Shown here piece after piece: positions 11,922 through 20,372 of a stretch of DNA of 32,823 nucleotides (positions within the stretch are counted from its first letter, which is position 1; the number at the start of each line of letters is the position of its first letter). The DNA comes from Gemmatimonadales bacterium. GTDB lineage: Bacteria > Gemmatimonadota > Gemmatimonadetes > Gemmatimonadales > GWC2-71-9. The position numbers and the translations under genes were made by a program. The notes beneath the pieces were generated by a model. The model saw nothing but the letters and a program-made list of their open reading frames with translations. It did not search any database and was not told where the DNA came from. Location: positions 1-32,823 of the forward strand of contig JAICQR010000013.1 of NCBI GenBank assembly GCA_025937755.1, written 5' to 3'.

Positions 11922-14071
11922 CCATTGCAGTAGCGGCAGCATCGCAGGCGCAGGACAGCATACGGACGTACGGGACACCCGCGGCACGCGAGGTGGTGAC
12001 CCGTGCGTCCGCTCGTTTTTACAGCCAGGATACGCTGGTTCGCGACTACCGGGCGGACATCCGTTACCGGCTGGCGGCCGCGCTGGGGCGAGGTCGCTGG
12101 GAACGGGCGCTCCCCGCAGCAGTCGAAGAGCAGGTGGGGCGGGTCGCATGGCAACGGCCCAACGACCTCCGCGTTGAGATCACCGGACGGCGGGCGCGCT
12201 CTCGGGTAGAGGATGTCGAGCTCTCGTCGTTCTTCAGCCGCCCCTGGTTTGTGCCGCGCGGCGTCGGCGACTCGGTTCGTCTCTTCAGCGATGACTTCCC
12301 GGCCACTGGAGCACTCCATCCGCTGGGTCGCGACGCAGACTTCGCCTATCACTACGATCTGGTTGACAGCCTCACGGCGACGCTGCCCGACGGCCGGCGG
12401 CTCAAGCTGTACGCAGTGCAGTTCGTTCCCAAACGCATAGCACCGGCGCTGATCGCGGGCCGGCTCTGGCTCGATGCCGAGACCCATGACGTTGCGCGGC
12501 TGACGTTCCGGTACGTGGGCGAGGGGCTGTGGGAGGCGCCCGACGGCGAGACGGCAGCCGACAGCAGTAGTGCCCGGCGAACTAATGCCTTCGTCAACCG
12601 CATCCTCACCATTGACGCGGACCTGGAGTACGGACTCCAGGATGGCCGCTACTGGATGCCGTTCCGGCAATCCGTGGTGGGCACCGCGCGGATTCCGCTG
12701 GGCGGCGGCGCGACGGTCTCGTTCCGCGCCATCACCCGGTTCTCCGATTACGAGATCAACACCGGTGTTCCGATCGCCTTTACCCTGGCGGTCCCCGTCG
12801 AGCTTGATTCCACCGCCCGCGCGGCGGTGCGGGACTCAATGCGGGCGGCGCGCCAGCAGCAGGATGACGCCAGACACCATGACCGGGCGGGGCTATGGCA
12901 GGGCGGCCGCTTCGAGCTGCACCGGCCGTCCAACGATTCACTGGCTGAATACCGGGGATGGACCGACTCGCTGACGCTGAGCTCGACGCCAGAGGAAGAG
13001 GTTCGGCTGCGAGACGCCCAGGCGTTCCTGGCGCAGCTCGCCGAGGAGCTGCCCGATGACATGACCGGGCGGCGTGCGATCGGGATCGGCTACGAGCGCA
13101 ACTCCGACGCGATCCAGTACAACCGAGTGCAGGGACTCTCGCTGGGCGCTGGCCTCCGGATCAGCGTTCCGGGGTCAGACTTCACCAATCTCCATCTGAC
13201 TGGCCGCTACGGTTTCAGCGACCAGCGGGGCACCGCGCGCGCGTCGATTGTGCGCGACGCTCCGGGCGGCAGGCTGGTGCTGAGCGGCTATCGCGACATC
13301 AGTGACGTGGATCCATTTTCCCAGGGACGCACTCTGGCCAACAGCGCCAACGCGCTGTTCACTGCGCACGACGAAGGTGACTACGCGCTCGCAACCGGCG
13401 GGCACGCGGAGCTCCGGCTCTACGCTGCACCAGGCCTGGATGTGACCGTGTCCGGTGGCTGGGAACGCCAGCGATCCACCATTCGCGAGGCACGCTCGGC
13501 GGTGAACGACTGGCTGGGTGGCGCGGGGCAGTTTCCGCCCAATCCGCCAGTCCTGGAGGGTGATTTCGGCGTGGGCGGGCTGCGAGTGGATCACTTCGGC
13601 GGGCTGCGCTGGACGCTGGCCGCCGAAGGGCTCCAGGGTGCGGGCGTGACCAGCGGTCGGGTATACGGTGAGGCGCGAAAGGGCTGGGGCGGGGCGCGGG
13701 GCTTCACCTTGAGGCTCAAAGGTGGCCTGGCCGATGCAACCGCCCCGCCGCAGATGCTGTTTCGGCTCGGCGGCCAGGCGACCGTGCGCGGGTTCGAGTA
13801 CGCCAGCATCCGTGCGCCTGCCTTCTGGGCGGCGCAACTGGATGTCTCTCCACTCAAGGGCACCATCCGGCCGGTGCTGTTCATCGACGCCGGGCAGGCC
13901 GGCACTGGCAGCGACCTGTTTGGCAACGATGCGCTGGTGGGAGGCGGCATCGGGGTTTCGATGTACAGCCCGCTGCTCCGGACCACACTGGTGCGGTTCG
14001 ATCTCAGTCACCCGATCACGCCTGAAGGGGGCGAATGGCGATTCGACCTGGTCTTCTCGCCGGTGCGCTGA
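11903..14071 (+). CDS. Outer-membrane beta-barrel protein, DUF5686/BamA-superfamily-like
   Basis: 722-residue secreted protein with signal peptide MGAFVLAIAVAAASQAQ. Residues about 25-260 form an N-terminal domain (ARFYSQDTLVRDYRADIRYRL, then VEITGRRARSRVEDVELSSFF) like the periplasmic part of DUF5686 proteins. From about residue 390 on, alternating amphipathic strands lead to a C-terminal surface-antigen barrel. This contains MLFRLGGQATVRGFEY (the VRGF loop motif of BamA/FhaC proteins), LFIDAGQAG, and a final strand ending in WRFDLVFSPVR. The role may be outer-membrane protein or lipid handling; no substrate can be named. The start overlaps the PAS-Fis gene by 19 bases, with CGGAGC just upstream, and the 3' end overlaps the next lipoprotein gene by 37 bases. 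Confidence 0.75.
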   Translation: MGAFVLAIAVAAASQAQDSIRTYGTPAAREVVTRASARFYSQDTLVRDYRADIRYRLAAALGRGRWERALPAAVEEQVGRVAWQRPNDLRVEITGRRARSRVEDVELSSFFSRPWFVPRGVGDSVRLFSDDFPATGALHPLGRDADFAYHYDLVDSLTATLPDGRRLKLYAVQFVPKRIAPALIAGRLWLDAETHDVARLTFRYVGEGLWEAPDGETAADSSSARRTNAFVNRILTIDADLEYGLQDGRYWMPFRQSVVGTARIPLGGGATVSFRAITRFSDYEINTGVPIAFTLAVPVELDSTARAAVRDSMRAARQQQDDARHHDRAGLWQGGRFELHRPSNDSLAEYRGWTDSLTLSSTPEEEVRLRDAQAFLAQLAEELPDDMTGRRAIGIGYERNSDAIQYNRVQGLSLGAGLRISVPGSDFTNLHLTGRYGFSDQRGTARASIVRDAPGGRLVLSGYRDISDVDPFSQGRTLANSANALFTAHDEGDYALATGGHAELRLYAAPGLDVTVSGGWERQRSTIREARSAVNDWLGGAGQFPPNPPVLEGDFGVGGLRVDHFGGLRWTLAAEGLQGAGVTSGRVYGEARKGWGGARGFTLRLKGGLADATAPPQMLFRLGGQATVRGFEYASIRAPAFWAAQLDVSPLKGTIRPVLFIDAGQAGTGSDLFGNDALVGGGIGVSMYSPLLRTTLVRFDLSHPITPEGGEWRFDLVFSPVR

Positions 14072-14523
14072 GCGGAGCATTGCTTTCGCTGGCCGGCTGC
14101 GATCGCGGCTCGCACCTCACCGTCTCGTGGACTGGCGCGGACACAGGTGCGGCGGAGCTGTCGCTGAGCGCCACGAGTTGCGCACCGGATCAGCTGAGTC
14201 TGACGGCAATGTCGGGCGACACCGGGGTGCTGATTCTTCTGCGGCCAGCGGCGGAGGGAGGTGGCGTGGGGCCGCTGCCGGTACTGTCGCCCGCCAACTT
14301 CCAGCAGACCCGGCCAGCCGCGACGGTCACGGCACGCTGGCTCGACTCCACCAAGGTGTCAGGCTACCGCAGCACGAGCGGCACGGTGGACCTGTCATTC
14401 AATACTCCCCCCCAAGGCAGCTTTCGCGCAGTACTGCAACGGCAAGGCGACTTGCAGGAGGTCACCCTCGAGGGCGATTTCCGCGTCCGGGCCATTACCG
14501 CCTGCCAGGACTCGGCTGGTTAG
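14035..14523 (+). CDS. Small lipoprotein of unknown function
   Basis: 162-residue product not matched to a known family. The signal peptide runs to a clear lipobox LAGC (Cys22), supporting the ATG at 14035, inside the preceding gene by 37 bases. The mature part is beta-rich (SHLTVSWTGADTGAAELSLSA, GTVDLSFNTPP, EVTLEGDFRVRAI) with Cys residues near both ends (SATSCAP and ITACQDS) that could pair. The deep overlap with the outer-membrane protein gene suggests co-expression and perhaps a joint envelope role. Its TAG stop forms part of the TAGATT in front of ispH. Confidence 0.72.
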   Translation: MAIRPGLLAGALSGALLSLAGCDRGSHLTVSWTGADTGAAELSLSATSCAPDQLSLTAMSGDTGVLILLRPAAEGGGVGPLPVLSPANFQQTRPAATVTARWLDSTKVSGYRSTSGTVDLSFNTPPQGSFRAVLQRQGDLQEVTLEGDFRVRAITACQDSAG

Positions 14524-14526
14524 ATT
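14521..14526 (+). promoter_or_regulatory. Candidate -10 element for leaderless ispH mRNA
   Basis: TAGATT begins with the stop codon of the lipoprotein gene and ends five bases before ATG 14532. The spacing is identical to that at 4253 and 5624. The alternative is readthrough transcription with weak translation signals (CAGG lies just before the ATG). Confidence 0.35.
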
Positions 14527-14531
14527 CAGGC

Positions 14532-15734
14532 ATGGAATCGACCTATTTCCGCCGCGGATTTGGCCTCAAGAAGGAGATCGAGGAGGATCTGTCGCGGGAC
14601 TACGCCAGCGCGCTGGTGGAGCAGATGCGGGCGGGTGACTACACCTTCGAGCGCGGGCCGCTGACATTCCGGCTGGCCAAGGAGTTCGGGTTCTGCTACG
14701 GCGTCGATCGCGCGGTGGACTACGCCTACGAAAGCCGGCGCAAGTTTCCCGACCGCCGACTTTTTCTGGTGGGCGAGATCATCCACAACCCCCACGTCAA
14801 CGACAACCTGCGGGCCATGGGTATCAGCATCCTGGCTCACGATCCCGACAGGCCATTCGATTTCTCGGGTATCACCGCTGACGACGTGGTCATCATGCCG
14901 GCGTTCGGCGTCACGATCGACGACTTCAAGCGGCTGCGGGAGACCGGTGCGGTACTGGTGGACACCACCTGCGGATCGGTGCTCAACGTCTGGAAGCGGG
15001 TGGACAGCTACGCCAGAGACGGCTTCACATCGCTGATCCACGGCAAGCACTGGCACGAGGAGACCAAGGCCACCGCCAGTCAGACCGCGAAGCATCCCGA
15101 CGGCAAGTACCTCGTGGTGCTGGACATGGCCGAGGCCACTCCGGTACTCGACTTCATTCGCAGGGGAGGGAGCGAGGCCGAGGCGGCGGCGCTGAGCGAG
15201 AAGTTCGCCAAGGCGGTATCACCCGGCTTCGACTTCGATCGCGACCTGGTGCGGATCGGGGTCGCCAACCAGACCACGATGCTGTCGGGCGAGTCACTCG
15301 CGATCGCGGCGGCGTTTGGTGAGGCGCTGGCGGAGCGCTACGGCCCGGACCACGCGGCTGAACATTTCCGCAGCTTCGACACCATCTGTTCCGCCACCCA
15401 GGAGCGGCAGGACGCTGTTGAGGCGCTGCTGGCGGAATCGCCCGACGTGATGATCGTCGTGGGCGGTTACAACTCGAGCAATACCTGCCACCTGGCGGAA
15501 CTGTCGGAGATCAAGGGAGCGCGGACGTATCACATCGCCGACGCTGACTGCATCGATGCCGCCGCCGGCACCATCCGGTACCAGCCAGTGGGGGCGAAGC
15601 TGGAGGCGACCGAGACCGGGTGGCTGCGCGACGCGCGCCGGATCGGGCTCACGGCAGGGGCGTCCACGCCGAACAACAAGATCGGGGAGACCATACTGCG
15701 CATCTGTGAGACGGCAGGGGTCGACGCCATTTAG
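14532..15734 (+). CDS. ispH: 4-hydroxy-3-methylbut-2-enyl diphosphate reductase
   Basis: Last enzyme of the MEP isoprenoid pathway, a [4Fe-4S] reductase giving IPP and DMAPP in the cytosol. The 400-residue length is that of the long cyanobacterial/plant-type IspH rather than the roughly 315-residue E. coli form. Cluster ligands are Cys55 (FGFCYGV), Cys147 (DTTCGSV) and Cys286 (DTICSATQERQ). Substrate-binding motifs EIIHNPHVN, KHWHEET and GGYNSSNT are also present. Start: ATG 14532, nine bases after the upstream stop. The stop codon TAG abuts a heptamer repeat, whose first unit starts on the G of the stop. Confidence 0.95.
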   Translation: MESTYFRRGFGLKKEIEEDLSRDYASALVEQMRAGDYTFERGPLTFRLAKEFGFCYGVDRAVDYAYESRRKFPDRRLFLVGEIIHNPHVNDNLRAMGISILAHDPDRPFDFSGITADDVVIMPAFGVTIDDFKRLRETGAVLVDTTCGSVLNVWKRVDSYARDGFTSLIHGKHWHEETKATASQTAKHPDGKYLVVLDMAEATPVLDFIRRGGSEAEAAALSEKFAKAVSPGFDFDRDLVRIGVANQTTMLSGESLAIAAAFGEALAERYGPDHAAEHFRSFDTICSATQERQDAVEALLAESPDVMIVVGGYNSSNTCHLAELSEIKGARTYHIADADCIDAAAGTIRYQPVGAKLEATETGWLRDARRIGLTAGASTPNNKIGETILRICETAGVDAI

Positions 15735-15821
15735 TGGGGAGTGGGAAGTGGGGAGTGGGAAGTGGATGGGCGTCTAACTTCACTTCTTCCCACTTCCCGC
15801 TTCCCACTTCCCACTTCCTGC
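15734..15821. repeat. Inverted pair of heptamer tandem arrays at a convergent gene junction
   Basis: Left array: GTGGGRA repeated four times plus a half unit (15734-15765), starting on the last base of the ispH stop. Right array: the complementary heptamer TTCCCRC, four copies (15787-15814) and a degenerate fifth. The arms are near-perfect complements about 20 bases apart, so the RNA from either strand could fold into one long hairpin, possibly a two-way transcription terminator. The right array is also coding: it forms the C-terminal tail of the DUF72 gene. The same heptamer family recurs at 24416-24443. Confidence 0.9.
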
Positions 15822-16739
15822 TTTCCAGAGCCTCGCCAACGCCGCGATCGTCAGCGGCGAACACCCTTCCGTCCGGTTGTTGATCACCACGAATGCAGGC
15901 GTATTGAGTTCGAGCGCTGTGTGCATCAGCCGGACAAGATCCATCCGAAGCACGGGGTCTGGTGCCCGGATCCGGTCGAACGGCGCGAACGCGTCCACCG
16001 ACTCACCGTAGAGCATGCCCGGGCGAAGCAGGGCACGGCACACGATGAACCCTGCCGTGGTCGCCGTGCCCAGGTCCAGCTGCTGCCCGACCGTGGGCAT
16101 GTTGCTCCAGGCATTGAGCGTATGGGCCACCCCGTGGGTCCGCAGCACCTCGAGGTACATCGGCGTCAGGAACTCGGGGCTCCGCAGCTCGACGGCGTAC
16201 TGAAGTTCACGCGGCAACTGCTCCAGAAACCGATCCAGCGCTTCCGCAAACCATTCCGGCGTCAGCCCCTTCTTTCGGCCAAACGCGGGGAACTCGAGCA
16301 CCAGCGGCCCCGCGTGCCCGGCAAACGATTCGAGGTACGGGCCTGCCACTGCATCCAGGAAGAGCTGGGCGTTGAGGAAGTTCTCGTTGAGCTGACCCGC
16401 GCGCTTCCGGTCCTGGCGAGTCCAGGTATGAACGGTGATCTCCTGCCACACCTTGCTTACACAGGGAAAGTCTTCCGGCAGCTGCTCGGCGTAGCGGGCG
16501 AGGGTATCGCGCGAGGGCGGGGCGTAGAAGGCGGAGTCGATTCCGACGGTACGAAACAGCGGGTAGCGCGCTGCTTCTCCCAGCAGCAGGGTGGCGGCGT
16601 TTTTCCTGGGATACTCTCCGTGATATACGAGGCCGGTCCAGCCGGGATAGGTCCACGACGATGGGCCGAAACGCACCAGCTCCGGTAGCAGCGCCGCCAG
16701 TTCGGCGGGGGTCTCGTTCCCCTCGACGTCGTCAATCAT
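15780..16739 (-). CDS. DUF72 (YecE-like) protein
   Basis: 319-residue protein of the TIM-barrel-like DUF72 family, whose activity is not established. Family signatures are RFGPSSWTYPGWTGLVYHGEYPRKN at the start, AFYAPPS and a central VSKVWQEITVH, then VELRSPEF and AFVVINNRTEG near the end. ATG 16739 lies 10 bases after the stop of the metallo-beta-lactamase-like gene, so it is third in the BTAD regulator operon; the frame is open up to 16787 but that would overlap the upstream gene. The final residues (WKAGSGKWEAGSGKK) are encoded by the heptamer repeat array and probably extend the ancestral C-terminus. Confidence 0.88.
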   Translation of the reverse strand: MIDDVEGNETPAELAALLPELVRFGPSSWTYPGWTGLVYHGEYPRKNAATLLLGEAARYPLFRTVGIDSAFYAPPSRDTLARYAEQLPEDFPCVSKVWQEITVHTWTRQDRKRAGQLNENFLNAQLFLDAVAGPYLESFAGHAGPLVLEFPAFGRKKGLTPEWFAEALDRFLEQLPRELQYAVELRSPEFLTPMYLEVLRTHGVAHTLNAWSNMPTVGQQLDLGTATTAGFIVCRALLRPGMLYGESVDAFAPFDRIRAPDPVLRMDLVRLMHTALELNTPAFVVINNRTEGCSPLTIAALARLWKAGSGKWEAGSGKK

Positions 16740-16749
16740 CCGGGAGGAT

Positions 16750-17685
16750 TCAAGGCGAAGTCTGCCGTACCTGGTCCTGATACACAATCCTGATGAACTG
16801 GTCCGACTTCATCCACCCGTTCCCCCACGCCGCATCGAACGCCTTTGCAGGGCGCGCGGCGACGACCGTGTCGAGATTCGCCCCGCCCGCCACCAGCCGC
16901 GCAACGGAGTCTTGCACCCCGGCCAGCATCGCCCGGTACGCCGCCAGCTGCGCCCGCGTGGCGACCGGGCCATGTCCGGGAATGATCCGTGTGGCAGGGT
17001 CCGAGAGCGCGAGAACCATGTCTGCCGCGCGAATCATCCCCTCCACGGTGCCACCGCTGCTGAGGTCGATGAATGGGTACTGCGCACTGAAGTAGAGGTC
17101 GCCCATCTGCACGACGTTCGCGCGCGCGAACCGCACCACCGCGTCGCCATCGGTATGCGCGGAGTCGACGTGAAAGGCGGTAATGGTCTCGCCATCCAGC
17201 CGAATGCTGATCGAGTCGACGAACGTGACGGCGGGCCGCGCATCATTGGTCGCTGCGGGTGTGGTACGCCCGAAGAACTCGGTGTACTGAGGCGTAGCCA
17301 TCCTCCTCGCGGTGCCCGCCTGACTGATGAGCGTTGCGCCGATGCGGGTCATCGGCGCGTTGCCGCCGACATGATCGGGGTGCCAATGGGTATTGATCAC
17401 GTAACGCACCGGAGCGTCTGTGAGTTCGCCGACCGCGGCCAGTATCCGGTCGGCCAGCGGCGCGAACTGATCGTCCACCAGCAGCACCGCGCTCGAACCC
17501 GCGAACACACCGACGTTCCCGCCCGCGCCGTGCAGCAGGTACACCGAACCGCCGAGGTCAGTGGTCCGAATCCGGACGGTGTCGAGCGTCTGGGCACGGA
17601 GCGTTGCGGCCCCTGCGGAGGTGAGCAGGGCCAGAAGGGCGAAACGGGAGAGTGTGCTGTATGGCGCGAGGCGATGAGCAGTCAT
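16750..17685 (-). CDS. Secreted metallo-beta-lactamase-fold hydrolase
   Basis: 311-residue protein with an N-terminal signal peptide (hydrophobic core LALLTSAGAA, likely cut after LRA). Metal ligands follow the HxHxDH pattern: His100, His102, Asp104, His105 (NTHWHPDHVGG), then the His of SAHTDGD, the Asp of MGDLYF and the His of PGHGP. This suits a two-zinc periplasmic hydrolase of the group that includes quinoprotein-relay SoxH-like and subclass B-like enzymes; the substrate cannot be told, and beta-lactamase activity is not implied. ATG 17685 overlaps the stop of the BTAD regulator as ATGA, and DUF72 follows after 10 bases, so these three are one operon. Confidence 0.87.
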   Translation of the reverse strand: MTAHRLAPYSTLSRFALLALLTSAGAATLRAQTLDTVRIRTTDLGGSVYLLHGAGGNVGVFAGSSAVLLVDDQFAPLADRILAAVGELTDAPVRYVINTHWHPDHVGGNAPMTRIGATLISQAGTARRMATPQYTEFFGRTTPAATNDARPAVTFVDSISIRLDGETITAFHVDSAHTDGDAVVRFARANVVQMGDLYFSAQYPFIDLSSGGTVEGMIRAADMVLALSDPATRIIPGHGPVATRAQLAAYRAMLAGVQDSVARLVAGGANLDTVVAARPAKAFDAAWGNGWMKSDQFIRIVYQDQVRQTSP

Positions 17686-20297
17686 TCGCTGGGCCGTGTG
17701 AGGGTCTGAAAGGGCGGGTAGTCCCGCAGCGACTCGAGATCAGGGTCCGCGTGATGATTCCACGCGAAACGATACCCTTCGCCGGCAGCACGACGCAGCA
17801 GCGCCACCGCGGCGACCCGGTCGCCGAGAAGGGCGGCGATCCGGGCCCGCCAGACGGTGTGCTCACCCCAGAGATAGCGCCGGTCGAGGCGGCCTAGCCG
17901 ATCCGAGATGGCCATCGCCGCGGGAACGGCGTTCTGCTGCGCCGCCAGCACACCCAGGTAGCCGAGATACTCGACCCGAGCAGTATCGGACGCGGCGAGC
18001 CGCTCGAAGCTGCGTTCGGCCTCCTCCCACCTGCCGGCGAGATAGAGCGACCTGCCGATGGCGACTTGTGCCGGCACGCCATCCCGTTCCGTCGCCGGGC
18101 GCTCCCGATACCACCGCAGGGCGCGCGCGTTCGCCGCTCGCGCCGCGGCGGGGTGGCCGTGCGCCCGCAACTCTGCGGCGGCCGTCTGCATCACGAGTCC
18201 CGCGGTCCCGGTCCGGTGGGGCGGGAGTGCAAGCGCCGCGTCCAGGCGCTCGGATACGGCCCGCTCGCGACCGAGCGCGGCCAGCGCCCGCACTTCGTAG
18301 AGCAGGGTGTGCATGTTGTCGGGATACTGGTCCCGGCCCCGATGCGCGGCGCGCAGTTCCTGCCGGTGGTCGCCCAGGAGATGATGTGCCGCCGTGACGG
18401 TCTTCCAGTACTCGAACCGTCCGCTCAGCGCACCGATCGTAGGATCGATGTGTGCCGACGCAGCTAGCGCCTCCTCCGCCCGTCCGAGACGCAACGCTTC
18501 AAGCGCAAACTGATACTCCGCTTCCGATCCGGGCGAGAGGTCGCGCTGGCGCGCGGTGGCGCGATACCGCTCGACGGCATCGCCGCGGAGATACGCGGCC
18601 AGCCAATCGAGCATCGCGAGATCCATCGGTGCGAGCCGCTCCCGCACGCCGTTCAGGAACGTCGCGATCGAATCGGCCTTTGCCGGTTGTCCAATCTGGA
18701 TGCATGCCACGGAGACCCAGAGCAACGGAAGCGTAAAGCTGGAGTCGAGCGCGAATGCGCGGTCGAAATGCTCGATGGCGCCCCGCCAGTCGCGCCGGAT
18801 GAACAGCTCCTCACCTGTCGCGTACTCCTTGTACGCTTCGAACGTGGGCGGCTGGCTCGCGTGGAGGGCCATGCCACCGGCGCGAGGGTCGCGCATGGCG
18901 GCGAGTGCAGCCATCGTCCGCTGTCTCAGTTCGCCGATGCCGACGAGCGGGGCCGCCGACGGAGCGCGGACCGGCGGCACCGCCTGCAGCACGCGACCGG
19001 TTCTCGCATCCACCACCCGCGTGTGAAACGTGATGTCTGCTGTGCCTGCCCGGTAGTACGCGCCCTCGATGACCGTTGCCGCTCCGGTCGCTCGCGCGAG
19101 CACGCCCGCGCCCGCGTCGCCCGTCCGTCCTAGCAGCCGGACCGTCCGGGCGCTCACCACTTCCGCGAATCCCGTCTCGCTCAGGCCTTGCGTGATCCAG
19201 TCGGCGGCCAGCCGCCCGAGCGCGTCAACGGTCGAGTCGCCGGTCTCGTTGACGAACGGGGCGACGACGATGCGGTCGGGACCGAGGCTGGCGGGCGTAT
19301 CGGTGAGCCCCAAGGCGCCGACGGTGGCCGCGAGGATGCCGGCTCCCAAGAGCGCAGCGGTCACATGACTCCTGCGCACGGCACGCCTCGGCCGGCCGGG
19401 AGACGTGGCGCCGGGGGTACCGTCACCCAACGCGGGCGCGATCTCATCGGTGACTTCCCCGTCCCACAGTGGCCGTGCGCGCCTCGGCGGGAGCGGTGGA
19501 ACAGCGACACCGGCTGTCACGCGACGCGCCCGTATCGCAGCGACGAGTGCGCGCGTCTCGGCCGATGGCTCCAGCTCGTAGTCTTCCAGCAGCATCCGGG
19601 CGAAATGATCATACGCCCGAAGCGCGCCTGCGGGATCGCCGCTCTGGTCGAGGAAGCCGATCAGCCGGGCGAGTCCGTCCTCGTCGTCAGGCGAAAGTTC
19701 GGCCAGGCGGCGGGCCCACCGGGCGCCCACGGTGGGCGTTTCTGCGCGCTCCGCGGCATCCATAAGCCGCCTCGCCGCCCCCACGGCGAGCTGCCGGAGC
19801 CGCTCGCGCTGCCCATCCAGCCACCGCTCGAACTCGGCCGAGTCGCCGAGGAAGAATCCCTCCAGAAACGGGCCCTGATACAGCTCGAGCGCGCGTGCGT
19901 CGTCGCCCTGCTTCAGAGCCTGCTCGAACTCCCAGATGTCGAGCACGACTGACGCGGGATCCAGCCACAGCTCCGTCGTGCCGAGCACCACGTGCTCTCC
20001 GTGGTCCTTGCGGAGGGTGTAGACGAGCTGAGAGAGGGCGTGCCGAGCACGGTCATCGGGGCTCTCCGGCCAGAGATACCCCACCAGCTTGTCGCGGCTG
20101 GTTCTGCCTGCCGAGAGGAGGGCGAGAAGTGCCAGCGCCTTTCGCTGGCCGGCCGGCCCGGTGGCCGGTCCTTCCGGACCCGGCAAATGCAAACCGCCCA
20201 GAGTGCAAACACGAAGCACAGGAACCGCGCCGGTGGCGGGGGAGGGCCGCCCCCGGTCGGGGGTTGCCCGTTCCAAGTATATCGCCCGCAACGACAT
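17682..20297 (-). CDS. Membrane-anchored BTAD (SARP-like) regulator with TPR domain
   Basis: 871-residue one-component regulator from the ATG at 20297. Residues about 27-120 form an OmpR-like winged helix (RVCTLGGLHL, then QRKALALLALLSAG and HALSQLVYTLRKDHG). Residues about 121-260 are the bacterial transcriptional activation domain (LDIWEFEQAL to ELEPSAETRALVAAI). A basic stretch (GRPRRAVRRS) precedes one transmembrane helix (about 311-332). Outside, a TolB-N-like segment (RIVVAPFVNETGD, 342-354) is followed by TPR-like helices from about 490 to the end (EELFIRRDWRGAIEHFDRAFALD and others). This cytoplasmic-DNA-binding, external-sensor topology recalls CadC/ToxR. A GTG at 20219 (VLRVCTLGGL) is an alternative start; a TATACT lies between the two. 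Divergent from the SnoaL-like gene. Confidence 0.85.
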   Translation of the reverse strand: MSLRAIYLERATPDRGRPSPATGAVPVLRVCTLGGLHLPGPEGPATGPAGQRKALALLALLSAGRTSRDKLVGYLWPESPDDRARHALSQLVYTLRKDHGEHVVLGTTELWLDPASVVLDIWEFEQALKQGDDARALELYQGPFLEGFFLGDSAEFERWLDGQRERLRQLAVGAARRLMDAAERAETPTVGARWARRLAELSPDDEDGLARLIGFLDQSGDPAGALRAYDHFARMLLEDYELEPSAETRALVAAIRARRVTAGVAVPPLPPRRARPLWDGEVTDEIAPALGDGTPGATSPGRPRRAVRRSHVTAALLGAGILAATVGALGLTDTPASLGPDRIVVAPFVNETGDSTVDALGRLAADWITQGLSETGFAEVVSARTVRLLGRTGDAGAGVLARATGAATVIEGAYYRAGTADITFHTRVVDARTGRVLQAVPPVRAPSAAPLVGIGELRQRTMAALAAMRDPRAGGMALHASQPPTFEAYKEYATGEELFIRRDWRGAIEHFDRAFALDSSFTLPLLWVSVACIQIGQPAKADSIATFLNGVRERLAPMDLAMLDWLAAYLRGDAVERYRATARQRDLSPGSEAEYQFALEALRLGRAEEALAASAHIDPTIGALSGRFEYWKTVTAAHHLLGDHRQELRAAHRGRDQYPDNMHTLLYEVRALAALGRERAVSERLDAALALPPHRTGTAGLVMQTAAAELRAHGHPAAARAANARALRWYRERPATERDGVPAQVAIGRSLYLAGRWEEAERSFERLAASDTARVEYLGYLGVLAAQQNAVPAAMAISDRLGRLDRRYLWGEHTVWRARIAALLGDRVAAVALLRRAAGEGYRFAWNHHADPDLESLRDYPPFQTLTRPSE

Positions 20298-20319
20298 GAC
20301 GCACGTGATGGCGCTGTGA

Positions 20320-20347
20320 TTGCCCGCTGACGCCGCAAGAGTAGACT
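20320..20347 (+). promoter_or_regulatory. Candidate promoter of the SnoaL-like gene
   Basis: TTGCCC (20320-20325) and TAGACT (20342-20347) are 16 bases apart. The expected start point near 20354 leaves a short leader that holds the GGAGG at 20359-20363, a well-placed ribosome binding site for ATG 20373. Confidence 0.45.
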
Positions 20348-20372
20348 GCGCCGCAATTGGAGGAGGTCGGGC

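Noticed and set aside
16750-17685. Metallo-beta-lactamase-fold gene as an antibiotic-resistance beta-lactamase
   Set aside because: The HxHxDH fold is shared by many hydrolases. Nothing in the sequence or context points to beta-lactam hydrolysis.
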